Origin: Capra hircus | Taxonomy: Eukaryota > Chordata > Mammalia > Artiodactyla > Bovidae | Direction: 5' to 3' | Assembly (NCBI RefSeq): GCF_001704415.2 | Contig: NC_030824.1 | Coordinates: forward strand, 38,621,022 to 38,685,021 | DNA: 64,000 nucleotides | Shown here: one piece after another, positions 33,064 to 44,889 of the stretch | Position numbering within the stretch: the stretch's first letter is position 1 | How the letters are laid out: each line of letters opens with the position of its first letter | Position numbers and translations under genes: made by a program | The notes under the pieces: generated by a model | The model's database searches: none | What the model was told of the DNA's origin: nothing | The model's input: the letters and a program-made list of their open reading frames with translations, nothing else

Positions 33064-35637
33064 AGAAAATGACAGAATGATCTCTGTTCATCTCCAAGGC
33101 AAACCATTCAATATCACAGTTATCCAAGTCTATACCCCAATGAGTAACACTAAAGAAACTGAAGTTGAATGGTTTTATGAAGATCTTTTAGAACTAACAG
33201 CCAAAAAAGATGTCCTTTTCATTATAGGAGACTGGAATGCAAAAGTAGGAAGTCAAGAAACACCTGGAGTAACAGGCAAGTTTGGCCTTGGAATGTGGAA
33301 TGAAGCAGGGCAAAGACTAATAGAGTTTTGCCAAGAAAATGCGCTGGTCATAGCAAACACCCTCTTCCAACAACACAAGAGAAGACTGTACACATGGACA
33401 TCACCAGATGGTCAACACCAAAATCAGATCGATTATATTCTTTGCAGTCAAAGATTGAGAAGCTCTATACAGTCAACAAAAACAAGTCCAGGAGCTGACT
33501 GTGGCTCAGATCATGAACTCCTTATTACCAAATTCAGACTCAAATTGAAGAAAGTAGGGAAAACCGCTAGACCATTCAGGTATGACCTAAGTCAAATCCC
33601 TTATGATTATACAGTGGAAGTGAGAAATAGATTTAAGGGTCTAGATCTGATAGATAGAGTCCCTGATGAACTATGGAATGAGGTTCATGACATTGTGCAA
33701 GAGACAGGGATCAAGGCGATCCCCATGGAAAAGAAAAGCAAAAAAGCCAAATGGCTGTCTGGGGAGGCCTTACAAATAGCTGTGAAAAGAAGAGAAGTGA
33801 AAAGCAAAGGAGAAAAGGCAAGATATAAGCATCTGAATGCAGAGTTCCAAAGAAAAGCAAGAAGAGATAAGAAAGCTTTCTTCAGTGACAAATGCAAAGA
33901 AATAGAGGAAAAGAACAGAATGGGAAAGACTAGAGAGCTCTTCAAGAAAATTAGACATACCAAGGGAACATTTCATGCAAAGATGGGCTCGATAGGACAG
34001 AAATGGTCTAACAGAAGCAGAAGATATTAAGAAGAGGTGGCAAGAATACACAGAAGAACTGGACAAAAAAGATCTTCACGACCCAGATAATCATGATGAT
34101 GTGATCACTAATCTAGAGCCAGACATCTTGGAATGTGAAGTCAAGTGGGCCTTAGAAAGCATCACTAAGAACAAAGCTAGTGGAGGTGATGGAATTCCAG
34201 TTGAGCTGTTTCAAATCCTGAAAGATGATGCTGTGAAAGTGCTGCACTCAATATGACAGCAAATTTGGAAAACTCAGCAGTGGCCACAGGACTGGAAAAG
34301 GTCAGTTTTCATTTCAATCCCAAAGAAAGGCAATGCCAAAGAATGCTCAAACTACTGCACAATTGCACTCATCTCACATGCTAGTAAAGTAATGCTCAAA
34401 ATTCTCCAAGCCCGGCTTCAGCAATACGTGAACCGTGAACTCCCTGATGTTCAAGCTGGTTTTAGATAAGGCAGAGGAACCAGAGATCAAATTGCCAACA
34501 TCTGCTGGATCATGGAAAAAGCAAGAGAGTTCCAGAAAAACATCTATTTCTGTTTTATTGACTATGCCAGAGCCTTTGACTGTGTGGATCACAAGAAACT
34601 GTGGAAAATTCTGAGAGAGATGGGAATACCAGACCACCTGACCTGCCTCTTGAGAAATCTGTATGCAGGCCAGGAAGCAACAATTAGAACTGGACATGGA
34701 ACAACAGACTGGTTCCAAATAGGAAAAGGAGTACGTCAAGGCTGTATATTGTCACCCTGCTTATTTAACTTCTATGCAGAGTACATCATGAGAAACGCTG
34801 GACTAGAAGAAACACAAGCTGGAATCAAGATTGCCAGGAGAAATATCAATAACCTCAGATATGCAGATGACACCACCCTTATGGCAGAAAGTGAAGAGGA
34901 GCTAAAAAGCCTCTTGATGAAAGTGAAAGAGGAGAGTGAAAAAGTTGGCTTAAAGCTCAACATTCAGAAAACGAAGCTCATGGCATCTGATCCCATCACT
35001 TCATGGGAAATAGATGGGGAAACAGTAGAAACATTGTCAGACTTTATTTTGGGGGGCTCCAGAATCACTGCAGATGGTTACTGCAGCCATGAAATTAAAA
35101 GACGCTTACTCCTTTGAATAAAAGTTATGACCAACCTAGATAACATAGTCAAAAGCAGAGACATTACTTTGCTGACTAAGGTCCGTCTAGTCAAGGCTAT
35201 GGTTTTTCCTGTGGTCATGTATGGATGTGAGAGTTGGACTGTGAAGAAGGCTGAGCACTGAAGAATTGATGTGTTTGAACTGTGGTGTTGGAGAAGACTC
35301 TTGAGAGTCCCTTGGACTGCAAGGAGATCCAACCAGTCCATTCTGAAGGAGATCAACCCTGGGATTTCTTTGGAAGGAATGATGCTAAAGCTGAAACTCC
35401 AATACTTTGGCCACCTCATCCAAAGAGTTGACTCATTGGAAAAAACTCTGATGCTGGGAGGGATTGGGGGCAGGAGGAGAAGGGGACGACCCAGAATGAG
35501 ATGGCTGGATGGCATCACAGACTTGATGGACGTGAATCTGGGTGAACTCCGGGAGATGGTGATGTATAGGGAGGCCTGGCGTGCTGCGATTCATGGGGTC
35601 GCAGAGTCAGACACAACTAAGGACTGAACTGAACTGA
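33062..35637 (+). mobile_element. 2.6-kb BovB LINE
   Basis: Starts inside the endonuclease region and reaches the TGAACTGAACTGAGAG 3' end. It directly abuts the L1 end at 33063. Well preserved but broken by several stops and indels. No clear target duplication. Confidence 0.9.
33077..35627 (+). pseudogene. BovB ORF2, endonuclease and RT, broken
   Basis: The frame 33077-34030 carries most of the endonuclease: GDWNAKVGSQ at residues 51-60, WTSPDGQHQNQIDYI at 107-121 and GSDHELL at 143-149. It runs into the RT N-terminus before small deletions near 33995 shift the frame. In-frame stops appear near 34254 and 34467. The next frame, 34512-35117, has motif A (FIDYARAFDCVDH), motif B (VRQGCILSP) and motif C (RYADDTTLMAE). 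A stop near 35117 precedes the last frame, 35271-35627, which ends short of the usual terminus. It cannot make a functional protein. Confidence 0.86.
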
Positions 35638-35881
35638 GAGCTGTTACTTTAAAAAGAAAAAAAAAGTTACCTAATAGTACAAGGTATATGACAGTTACCA
35701 GTATACATTATCTTTTTTCTTCTTCTTACTCCTCATGTTAAACAGAAGAGCAATCCATTATTTAAAACATGAAAGTTAAGTAAGATTTTCACTAAATGAA
35801 TCTACCTTTTGGTATATGTGTCTGTTAGCTATTGACACAGTAAAGTTGCATAACAAAGAGGCACACAACCTCAAAGGACTA

Positions 35882-36099
35882 CTGCATGCATGCGTGCTAA
35901 GTCACATCCAACTCTGTGCACCTCTTGGACTGTAGCCCACCAGTCTTCTCTGTCTGTGGGATTCTCGAAGAAAGAATACTGGAGTGGGTTGCCATGTCCT
36001 TCTCCAGGGGATCTTCCCAACCCAGGGATTGAACCCTCATCTCTTATGTCTCCTGCATTGGCAGGCAGGTTCTTTACCATTAGCACCACCTGGGAAGGA
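35882..36099 (-). mobile_element. Bov-tA SINE, antisense, with target duplication
   Basis: Complete reverse element. The perfect 10-mer CAAAGGACTA flanks it at 35872-35881 and 36100-36109. It faces the sense SINE at 36148. Confidence 0.92.
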
Positions 36100-36147
36100 C
36101 AAAGGACTAGCGCAATACACATGGATTCTCATGCATCTCTGGGTAGG

Positions 36148-36352
36148 GGCTTCCTTGGTGGCTCAGAGGTAAAGAACTCTCTTGCCAATGCAGGAGACAT
36201 GGGTTTGATCCTTGGGTCAGGAAGATCCCCTAGAGAAGGAAATGGCAACCCATTCCAGTATTCTTTCCTGTAAAATCCAATGGACAGAGGAGCCTAGAGG
36301 GCTACAGTCCATGGGTAACAAAGAGTCGGGCACAACTGAGCAGCTGAGCACA
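36148..36352 (+). mobile_element. Bov-tA SINE
   Basis: GGCTTCCTTGGTGGCTCAGA to GGGCACAACTGAGCAGCTGA. Flanks TCTCTGGGTAGG (about 36136-36147) and TCTTTGAGTAGG (about 36359-36370) look like a target duplication with two changes. Confidence 0.88.
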
Positions 36353-36370
36353 CACATGTCTTTGAGTAGG

Positions 36371-37802
36371 CAGTTATCTTGATCTAGGCTTGAGCTCAAC
36401 TGGAAAGCCTGCTTCAGTCTATACATCTCGACGTCAATGCCTCCTCTATTCAACGTCTGTTGTCCCCTTTCTGGTACTAGTAAACTTGCATGGATATGGT
36501 ATTCTAGTAACTATGGCAGAGGTACAAGAAGGCAAATAGCTTTCAAGTCTTTACTTGCATCATATTTGTAAATATCCCAATAAATGAAATAATTATGGAT
36601 AAACCCAAAGTCAAGAGGTGGAGAGAGAAACTCCCCCTAAAGTTGGGAGGGACTGTGGAGTCACTTTATAGGAAGGGGTGAAGAATCGGGATCAATAATT
36701 CGAACTACCGCAGCTAGTATCTTTAATATAAATCAAACTATGTTTCTATTTTGCAGCAGTCTTAATAGAAGAAGCCCTATCTATTAAAAAAAAATTACAG
36801 GATCTATTATGTAAAAAAAAGTGAGGAAAAATTGGTAGAATATTTTTATTTGTTTTTCTTATACTAGCTTTTCCTTTTGAGGTATGTTTACCACGTTCAG
36901 ATGAACAACTGTTGAAAAGTATACCCCAGGATGCTTTTCAGGGTGTTTGTTTTAAAGAATGGTATAAAAATTTCCATAAGTTTCATATGCAACCACAGAT
37001 ATTTTAACTTGATCCTTTATCCTGCATTTACTTTTAGGCGTCCTTAAGAATCTGTTAAAATGCAGAAATTATGCAGTATTGATTTCAGGAAAAGTTGAAG
37101 TGGTTACACATGATTGCCTTTGCCTTAAAAGAAATCCTTATTTGGTTCTAATTTGAACAATATTGAAAGCACAACAAAACTAGCTTTTTATTATGTCACC
37201 ACACATTTGGTGAGTTATGGAAAGCATTTTATTTCAGGAATGGAGTTAACTATGTCTTGTCCGCACTTCAAGCCATTCTTGTCATTTCTGGCTACTGTCC
37301 AAGCCTGCTTGTGACTCATACATATTTCTTTTCTGGTAAGAAATGCACTGAAATCCCAGAAACATATGCTGCTGACTGCTAGATGAGTTTTGGTGGTGAG
37401 AGATTAATGTAATTGCTTTTGTTTGAGAAGTATAATTGGTCACAGTTACATACATGTAGCTTATATGTAAAATATGTTCTGTTTTAAAACTCATTAAAGT
37501 AATTTTTACTTTGTTTTTAAAATATAATGTTTCAAAAATCTAAAATATGTATGCTTCCTTCTTTCCTCTTATTCCAGAATACTTGGAATGGAAAAAAGTA
37601 CAAATTTATCTGAAATAAATGCAGATATCTAAATATACACAAAGCTTAATTTAAATTTCAGGTATAAAGTTTGAAATGACAAAGTATTTGTTAGCCTAAA
37701 ATTTTAAAAAGGGGTATTCCAATTAATTCCCAAATTAAATGTTGCTTCCTCAAATATTATCAATGTTTCTTTTACTAAGCTGTTTTTTATTTAAAAATAT
37801 AG
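36371..37802. other. Unique DNA
   Basis: No gene or repeat recognised. Confidence 0.4.
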
Positions 37803-37814
37803 CAAAATAATGTT

Positions 37815-38029
37815 TGCATGCCAAGGTGCTTCAGTCGGGTCCAACTTTTTGCAACACTATGGACTGTAGCCCTCTAGGCTCCTCTATCCACGGGATTCTC
37901 CAGGCAAGAATATTGGAGTGGGTTGGATGCCCTCCTCCAGGGGATATTCCGGATCCAGGGATCGAACTTGTCTCAGGTCTCCTGCATTGATAGGCGGGTT
38001 CGTTACCACTAGTTCCACCTGGGAAGCCC
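37815..38029 (-). mobile_element. Bov-tA SINE, antisense
   Basis: GCTTCAGTCGGGTCCAACTT to AGTTCCACCTGGGAAGCCC. Weak duplication AAATAATGTTT / AAATAACATTT at its ends. Confidence 0.87.
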
Positions 38030-38040
38030 AAATAACATTT

Positions 38041-39001
38041 AGTATATAACATTTTACTGCTCAGCTTCTGTGAAATACATATTTTCTATTCTTTCTTGTC
38101 ATTCTGAAGAAAACCTATTCTTAAATACAAAGATTCACTTTCTGATGATCCCTGAAACTTCAGTAAAGTTGGGTCCTGCAACAGACCTGTATTCTCAAGA
38201 ATTTCTGGTTCATGTTTATGTGTAGCAGTGGCTCTAGTGATTTTTTTTCTACTCGGTTACATCTATCCCTTGCTGGTCTTTCATAATATAAAATCATAGG
38301 TCATTTTTCCGTAGTTTTATTTTCCCCATTTTCTTCAAGATTTCAGTTTCAAAAGTACAGAAATACCACCAAGATGAGACAGTACACTATTGTTATAGCT
38401 ACCATAGACTCTTGTAAAAACGTTTGGTTATACATCATAAATAAATAAATACCTCAAAGCATTGTTTGCAGAGTATGACCGGACCTTGCATACCTATGCA
38501 GTCCAAACATTACATTCCTGACATTTAGGACTTTTAGATGTAAACTGTTCTTTGCTAGGGCTCTCTCATAACTAAAATATGAGTCACTTGCAAACCATAA
38601 TAGATTTTGGCTCTGCAACATGATGAAGTGTTCTGGATGTAGTGACACATTTTGCCGAGACTCATGGCAGCAGAATTCCCAGTGGTCACCCAAAATAGGG
38701 AAAGAAATGAAGAACAAAATTAAAGGAAATATGCAAACCCTGGCATCATCCTTTCATGGCAATACAGCTCTGTTCTTGTTGTTAAGAGGTGGAAGTGCTT
38801 GGAGATTAAACTCATAAATGATAGTGCAAATAGGTGTTGAATTTTCTTGTTCTTAAAGACTGAACTTAACCTCATACTTGAAATCTTAAAAAGAAGTGAG
38901 ATATATGCCCTTCCAAATGAAGTTATGTGATTAGTTCTACCAAAAAGCTAATGTAGAATGCCCAGCTTTCTGCTGAGATGTAATTAAACCTTTTGCTATA
39001 T
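38041..39001. other. Unique DNA
   Basis: No gene or repeat recognised. Overlapping frames of 65-87 codons on the two strands at 38454-38817 show no motif. Confidence 0.4.
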
Positions 39002-39203
39002 TAGTTGCTCAGTCGTCTCCAACTCTATATGCAATCCCATAGACTATAGCCTGCCAGGCTCCTCTGTCCATGGAACTCTAGGCAAGATTACTGGAGTGGG
39101 TTGCCATTCTCTTCTCCAGGGGATCTTCCTGACCCAGAGATTGAACCCTGGTCTCCTGCATTGCAGGCAGATACTTTACCATATGAATCACCAGGGAAGC
39201 CCT
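39002..39203 (-). mobile_element. Bov-tA SINE, antisense
   Basis: TAGTTGCTCAGTCGTCTCCA to ATGAATCACCAGGGAAGCCC, including the antisense tRNA-like head. Confidence 0.88.
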
Positions 39204-40257
39204 TCTATCTCATCTCAGTGTATATACAGGATTTAACATAAATTTACTAAATAAAGCCTTGTCATTGGAAGCCAATATAACATGCAAAATATGTCAGTCC
39301 CACTGACTTGAGTGAATCACATAGTATTTGGCTTTATTTGAAGTGAGCGAATGGGAAGTTATTGCCAAACATTTAAAATTTAAGTTTGATTATTTGCTTG
39401 AGCCATGGCTTTCATATTTCTAGCCTGATGTCTTTTTTTAACGAATGTTGCTTTTGATTTCCAAGTTTAAAGTCAAGTCATAGAAACTTTCTTTGCATAC
39501 ACAACCCAGACGTCCCCCAGAACAGAGCCTTTCACTGCAGTGCAGGCAGACTCATGTTCACACACAGCCTCCTCTCAGACAGGAAAGGTGGAGTTTTCCT
39601 TTTCAGAGCCAAAGGAAGTGACAGCTCAGGGGTGACGGTTGTACTGATCTTGGTGTGGATTTCAAATTGGTTAATTTGCTTTCAATTTCAACTCCTCACT
39701 TGAACCTCCATACAGAAAAATTAAATGCTAGATTTCAGCATTTTGTTTCACTCTGATGAAATAAAAATTGTTTTGAGTGAAAGATGACTTTGTCCTCACT
39801 CAATTGCAGTAGCACCAACACAGTATAAAGTAAGGCATCATTTAGCAAAGTGTTATTGGAGTGACATTGTAATAACCTATTAAGGGTAATGCACATTTGA
39901 ATGACCGCAATTATTTTTGTAGGTTTATTCATGACTTTGTGATGTTTAGTGTAGTTGTTTCTGAAACAGTGATGGGCATTTCATAGGATTCTATACTCTA
40001 GTCTTCCAGGTGGGAGACTTCCTGAATTGTTATTGTATATGTTTTTACAACAGATGGTTTTTCTGAAGTTGTTGTAAATCACCTGAGTATAAAGTTATTG
40101 AATTATCATCAAATATGATTTTATATCATAAATTATAGATGATAACATGATGGGGACACAAGAACTAGGAAATCAATGGGATTGGATTGATACTAAATAT
40201 TATTGTAATATAGGTCAATGTTGATAATACATTTTTTATATACCAGTGTTTGTGTGT
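39204..40257. other. Unique DNA with a GC-richer block
   Basis: 39490-39720 is repeat-free and richer in G+C than its flanks (AACCCAGACGTCCCCCAG, AGGAAGTGACAGCTCAGG). It is a weak candidate for conserved non-coding DNA. The rest is AT-rich. Confidence 0.3.
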
Positions 40258-40448
40258 GTGTGTTAGTTGCTTAGTCTTGTCCAACTCTGTGACCCCATGG
40301 ACCATACCCCACCAGGGCCCCCTGTCCATGGAATTCTCCAGGCAAGAATACTGGAGTGAGTAGCCATTCCTTTCTCCAGAGGATCTTCCCAACCCAGAGA
40401 TTGAACCCAAGTCTCCTGCTTTACTGTCTGAGACACAAAGGAAGCCCA
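40258..40448 (-). mobile_element. Bov-tA SINE, antisense
   Basis: GTGTTAGTTGCTTAGTCTTG to GAGACACAAAGGAAGCCC, with a small deletion in the head region (CTCCTGCTTTACTGTC). Confidence 0.85.
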
Positions 40449-41099
40449 CACCAGTAACATACTAAATTTTTTTAAAGTTGCTGAACCTGTGACTCTAATA
40501 AAATGTCAACTAACCTGGGTTTTCTTTGAAAACAAATATTTCTGGAGAAAAAGTTATATGCGAGAGATGGATAAGTTGTGAGAATGCAAAAGAAGAAGAC
40601 AATTTCTGACCTCAAAATTCTGAAAGTCACAAATTTGAACAGTATAAATTATCTGTTAGCCTGAGAAGTTTTCCAAATGACCAATTTCTGTAATTTGTAA
40701 ATGTATTAAAGAAATTGGAGCAAAAATACTTCTGGTGAAATAAATAATTATTGGCAGACTTGTTAATTAAAAGATTGTTTAAATACAACTTGGTGGCATT
40801 ATCATAATGTTTTTGGAGGTAATACATGTGAAGTCTAAGCATTATTTTTGGTGCAATGCTTTGCCACAATTCATATGGTAATAGTCATATTTGGGAAATT
40901 TGGAGTGTCAGTTTCATGAAAATAAAAAGGCAATAATGTAAATAATTATATTTGGCGCTAACAAAAAGCAACTGATCAAGTACTATTTGCTGTGATACGT
41001 CTTCTTTTACTGTTTTATAGTATATGTATTTTATGTCTGTCTCACAAACCATTTAAATCTTTGTCATTTTTGAAAATGATTCTTATTGCATCTTTTGAG
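40449..41099. other. Unique AT-rich DNA
   Basis: No gene or repeat recognised. Confidence 0.4.
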
Positions 41100-42067
41100 A
41101 AAAATGACTTCTTTTTTATTTTTTAGTTTAAAATTATTTATTTTAATTGGAGGCTAATTACTTTACAATATTGTATTGATTTTGCCATTCATCAACATAA
41201 ATCTACCACGGGTGTACATGTGTTCCCCATCCTGAACCCCCCTCCCTCCTCCCTCCCTGTGCCATCCCTCTGGGGTATCCCAGTGCACCAGTCCCATGCA
41301 TCCTATATCCTGCATCAAACCTGGACTGGCAATTCATTTCTTGTATGATATTATACATGTTTCAATGCCATTCTCCCAAATCATCCCACCCTCGCCCTCT
41401 CCCACAGAGTCCAAAAGACTGTTCTATACATCTGCGTCTCTTTTGCTGTCTCGCATACAGGGTTATTGTTACCATCTTTCTAAATTCCATATATATGCAT
41501 TAGTATACCGTATTGGTGTTTTTCTTTCTGGCTTACTTCACTCTGTATAATCGGCTCCAGTTTCATCCACCTCATTAGAACTGATTCAAATGTATTCTTT
41601 TTAATGGCTGAGTAATACTCCATTGTGTATATGTACCACAGCTGCTGATGGACATCTAGGCTGCTTCCATGTCCTGGCTATTATAAACGGTGCTGCAATG
41701 AACATTGGGGTACATGTGTCTCTTTCAATTCTGGTTTCCTCAGTGTGTATGCCCAGCAATGGGATTGCAGGGTCATAAGGCAGTTCTATTTCCAGTTTTT
41801 TAAGGAATCTCCACACTGTTCTCCATAGTGACTGTACTAGTTTGCATTCCCATCAATAGTGTAAGAGGATTCCCTTTTCTCAACACCCTTTCCAGCATTT
41901 ATTGCTTGTAGACTTTTGGATCACAGCCATTCTGACTGTCATGAAATGGTACCCCATTGTACTTTTGATTTGCATTTCTCTGATAATGAGTGATGTTGAA
42001 GCATCTTTTCATGTGTTTGTTAGCCATCTGTATGTCTTCTTTGGAGAAATGTCTATTTTGTTCTTTG
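41100..42067 (-). mobile_element. L1 LINE 3' part, antisense
   Basis: Artiodactyl L1: antisense 3' end (TTAATTGGAGGCTAATTACT, CACGGGTGTACATGTGTTCC), 3' untranslated region, then ORF2 C-terminus on the minus strand. The frame 41816-41601 reads LEIELPYDPAIPLLGI and CTPMFIAAPFIIARTWKQP, diagnostic of L1 ORF2. It ends at TTTTGTTCTTTGG, where a rearranged block begins, and resumes at 42375. Confidence 0.88.
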
Positions 42068-42374
42068 GAAATAAAAGCAAAAATAAACAAATGTTCATGG
42101 ATTGGAAGAATCAATATAGTGAAAATGAGTATACTATCCAAAGTGATCTATAGATTCAATGCAATCCCTATCAAGATACCAGCCGTATTTTTCACAGAGC
42201 AGGAACAAATAATTTCACAATTTGTATGGAAATACAAAAATACAAAATTTGATTATTTTTTCTTTTATTTCCAATATTTTGGGAGGTGGGTCATAGAAGA
42301 TCCTGCTGTGATTTATGTCGGAGAGTGGCTTGCCTATATTCTCCTCTAGGAGTTTTATAGTTTCTGGTCTTACA
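42068..42374. repeat. Rearranged L1 block inside L1
   Basis: 42068-42092 is sense L1 complementary to 42556-42580. 42093-42245 is sense L1 ORF2 (FNAIPIKIPAVFFTEQEQII) complementary to about 43028-43180. 42246-42374 is antisense and near-duplicates 42570-42690. The surrounding L1 is continuous across the block (GTTCTTTGG | TTTTTTGATTGGG). Confidence 0.78.
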
Positions 42375-43392
42375 TTTTTTGATTGGGTTGTTTATTTTTC
42401 TGGGATTGAGCTGCAGGAGCTGCTTGTATATTTATGAGATTAGTTGTTTGTCAGTTGCTTCATTTGCTATTATTTTCTCCCATTCTGAAGGCTGTCTTTT
42501 CACTTTGCTTCTATTTTCCTTTGTTGTGCAGAAGCTTTTAATTTTAGTTAGGTCCCATTTGTTTATTTTTGCTTTTATTTCCAATATTCTGGGAGGTGGG
42601 TCATACAAGATCCTGCTGTGATTTATGTTGGAGAGTGTTTTGCCTATGTTCCCCTCTAGGAGTTTTACAGATTCTGGTCTTACATTTAGATCTTTAATCC
42701 ATTTTGAGTTTATTTTTGCGTATGATGTTAGAAAGTGTTCTAATTTCATTCTTTTACAAGTGGTTGACCAGTTTTCCCAGCACCACTTGTTAAAGAGATT
42801 GTCTTTTCTCCATTGTATATTCTTGCCTCCTTTGTCAAAGATAAGGTGTCCATAGGTGCATGGATTTATCTCAGGGCTTTCTATTTTGTTTCATTGATCT
42901 ATATTTCTGTCTTTGTGCCAATGCCATACTGTCTTGATGACTGTGGCTTTGTAGTAGAGCCTGAAGTCAGGCAGGTTGATTCCTCCAGTTCTATTCTTCT
43001 TTCTCAAGATTGCTTTGGCTATTCGAGGTTTTTTGTATTTCCATACAGATCTTGAAATTATTTGTTCCTGCTCTGTGAAAAATACTGCTGGTAGCTTGAT
43101 AGGGATTGCATTGAATCTATAGATTGCTTTGGATAGTATACTCATTTTCACTATATTGATTCTTTCAATCCATGAACATGGTATATTTCTCCATCTATTA
43201 GTGTCCTCTTTGATTTCTTTCACCGGTGTTTTATAGTTTTCTATATATAGGTCTTTAGTTTCTTTAGGTAGATATATTCCTAAGTATTTTATTCTTTTCG
43301 TTGCAATGGTGAATGGAATTGTTTCCTTAATTTCTTTATTTTCTCATTATTAGTGTATAGGAATGCAAGGGATTTCTGTGTGTTGATTGTAT
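42375..43392 (-). mobile_element. L1 LINE ORF2 region, antisense (continued)
   Basis: Minus-strand frames 42749-42432 (WDLTKIKSFCTTKENRSKV) and 43223-42891 (GGINLPDFRLYYKATVIKT) are L1 ORF2 C-terminal segments upstream of the part at 41100. The RT core lies outside, so the copy is 5'-truncated. Stops between the frames show decay. Confidence 0.86.
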
Positions 43393-43795
43393 TGCTATTT
43401 TATTGGAGTATGATTGCTTTACAATTTTGTGTTGGTTTCTGCTGTATAACAAAATGAATCAGCTGTATATATCACCTCACACTGGTCAGAATGGCAATCA
43501 TCAAAAAATCTACACACAGTATATGTTGGAGAGCGAGTGGAGAAAAGGGAACCCTCTTGCACTGCTGATAGGAATGCAATTTGATAAAACTTCTATGGAG
43601 AATAGTATGAAGGTTCCTTAAAAAAGAAAAATAAAATTATCCTATGATAGTTCTATTGCTGGATAGCCCAGCAATTCCACTACTGGGCATTTATGCTGAG
43701 AAAACCATATTTCAAAAGGACACAAGTATCCCAGTGTTCATCACAGCACTATTTATAATGGCCAGGACATGGAAGAAATAGCTTCTTTATAGACA
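43393..43795 (-). repeat. Second L1 fragment with 5' inversion
   Basis: 43393-43470 is antisense L1 3' untranslated sequence (ATTGCTTTACAATTTTGTGT). 43473-43795 is sense L1 ORF2 C-terminal sequence (GGATAGCCCAGCAATTCCAC, ATGGCCAGGACATGGAAGAA). This is the classic twin-priming layout of a minus-strand insertion. Confidence 0.72.
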
Positions 43796-43828
43796 TTTTC
43801 AAAGCAATAACTTTTAGTGCTATTTCCA

Positions 43829-43998
43829 GAGAAAGTCTGAGTGCAGGATGAGAAGGGGGTGTCAGAGGATGAGATGGTTTGGATGGCATCACCAACTCAA
43901 TGCACATGAATTTGAGCAAACTCTGGGAGAGAGTGAAGTGCTGCAGTCCATAGGGTCACAAAAAGTCATACACAACTGAGTGACTAAACAACAACAAT
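43829..43998 (+). mobile_element. Old BovB 3' end
   Basis: GGATGAGATGGTTTGGATGG to CACAACTGAGTGACTAAACA and an (AAC)n tail, with a deletion before GTGAAGTGCTGCAGTCC. Confidence 0.75.
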
Positions 43999-44535
43999 TA
44001 GATAATTTAGCTATAGTTTCTTTACTTGCAGTGTATACCCACCACCTATCTGCTGATTGTTTAATAGTCTTGCAGTGGCATCACTTAGGCAAACCTTCAC
44101 AGATTATTTTCCATTAATATGAATATAAAGGAACTTAAAGTGAGCAAGCATGTGGAAAAATAGTATTTGTAGGATAGTTAATCAAACATTAATTTTTAAA
44201 AAAATTAATTTTCTGTACACATCAAATGCATTTTTTTTTTGAACACTCACTGTCTTTGACAAAGATTAGAGGGAGTGGTCTAAGGCATATTATGCTGCTT
44301 CCTCCCCAGACCTGTCCACAGATCTCTGCAAAAATCAGTGGGCTGGAGTTAAGAGTCTGACTGTTGTTTTTTCTTAGATAAATGACCTGACAGTTCAGTG
44401 CCTTGCTTTTGACTGGGAGATGAACTTGATGATATCTGGGATTCTAAGAATTTTGATATTACTTCTTGCAAATGCATAGATTTCTATTTCTATTTTCTAA
44501 GTCTACTCCAGTCTATTTTATCTCATCACAGCAAA
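43999..44535. other. Unique DNA
   Basis: No gene or repeat recognised. A T-run lies at 44231-44240. Confidence 0.4.
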
Positions 44536-44555
44536 GATTTGAAACAACAGGCCAG

Positions 44556-44889
44556 TGTTACAGCTCACACAGGCAGGATTTTATTAGGCAGACAGCAGAA
44601 AGTACACACCCAAGACATGAGAGCTAGTGGACCCTGTAGGAGTGGCCTCAACCCTGCTTGGGTTCCTTTTTTATACTTTTTGTTCCCCTCCCTGGAGCCT
44701 GATTGGTTCTGTCTTATACAAAATAGGGCTTGTGTCCACCACCTATCAGGAAGGGGGCATATTTGGGTGTGTTTTTTCCCATCCAAGGTTCCCATTCCAG
44801 TCCTTGGATTTTCTTCCTTTGTCTCTTTTCCTGGGCTTTTTCTAGCTGACATTTTTGGACTCCTTTTTTCCTACTTAGACTACATAACA
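44556..44889 (-). mobile_element. Solo LTR of an endogenous retrovirus, antisense
   Basis: Read on the minus strand it starts TGTTATGTAG and ends GCTGTAACA (TG...CA with short inverted ends). In LTR order it has a CCAATCAGG CAAT box (about 44703), a TATAAAAAAGG TATA box (about 44675) and AATAAAATCC poly(A) signal (about 44582). No retroviral coding region adjoins it, so this is a solo LTR. The 3' end could lie up to 35 bases further left. No clear short target duplication. The family is not assigned. Confidence 0.62.

Noticed and set aside
42068..42245. Sense L1 segment as a possible host exon
   Set aside because: Translates to L1 ORF2 wording and pairs with the L1 copy at 43028-43180.
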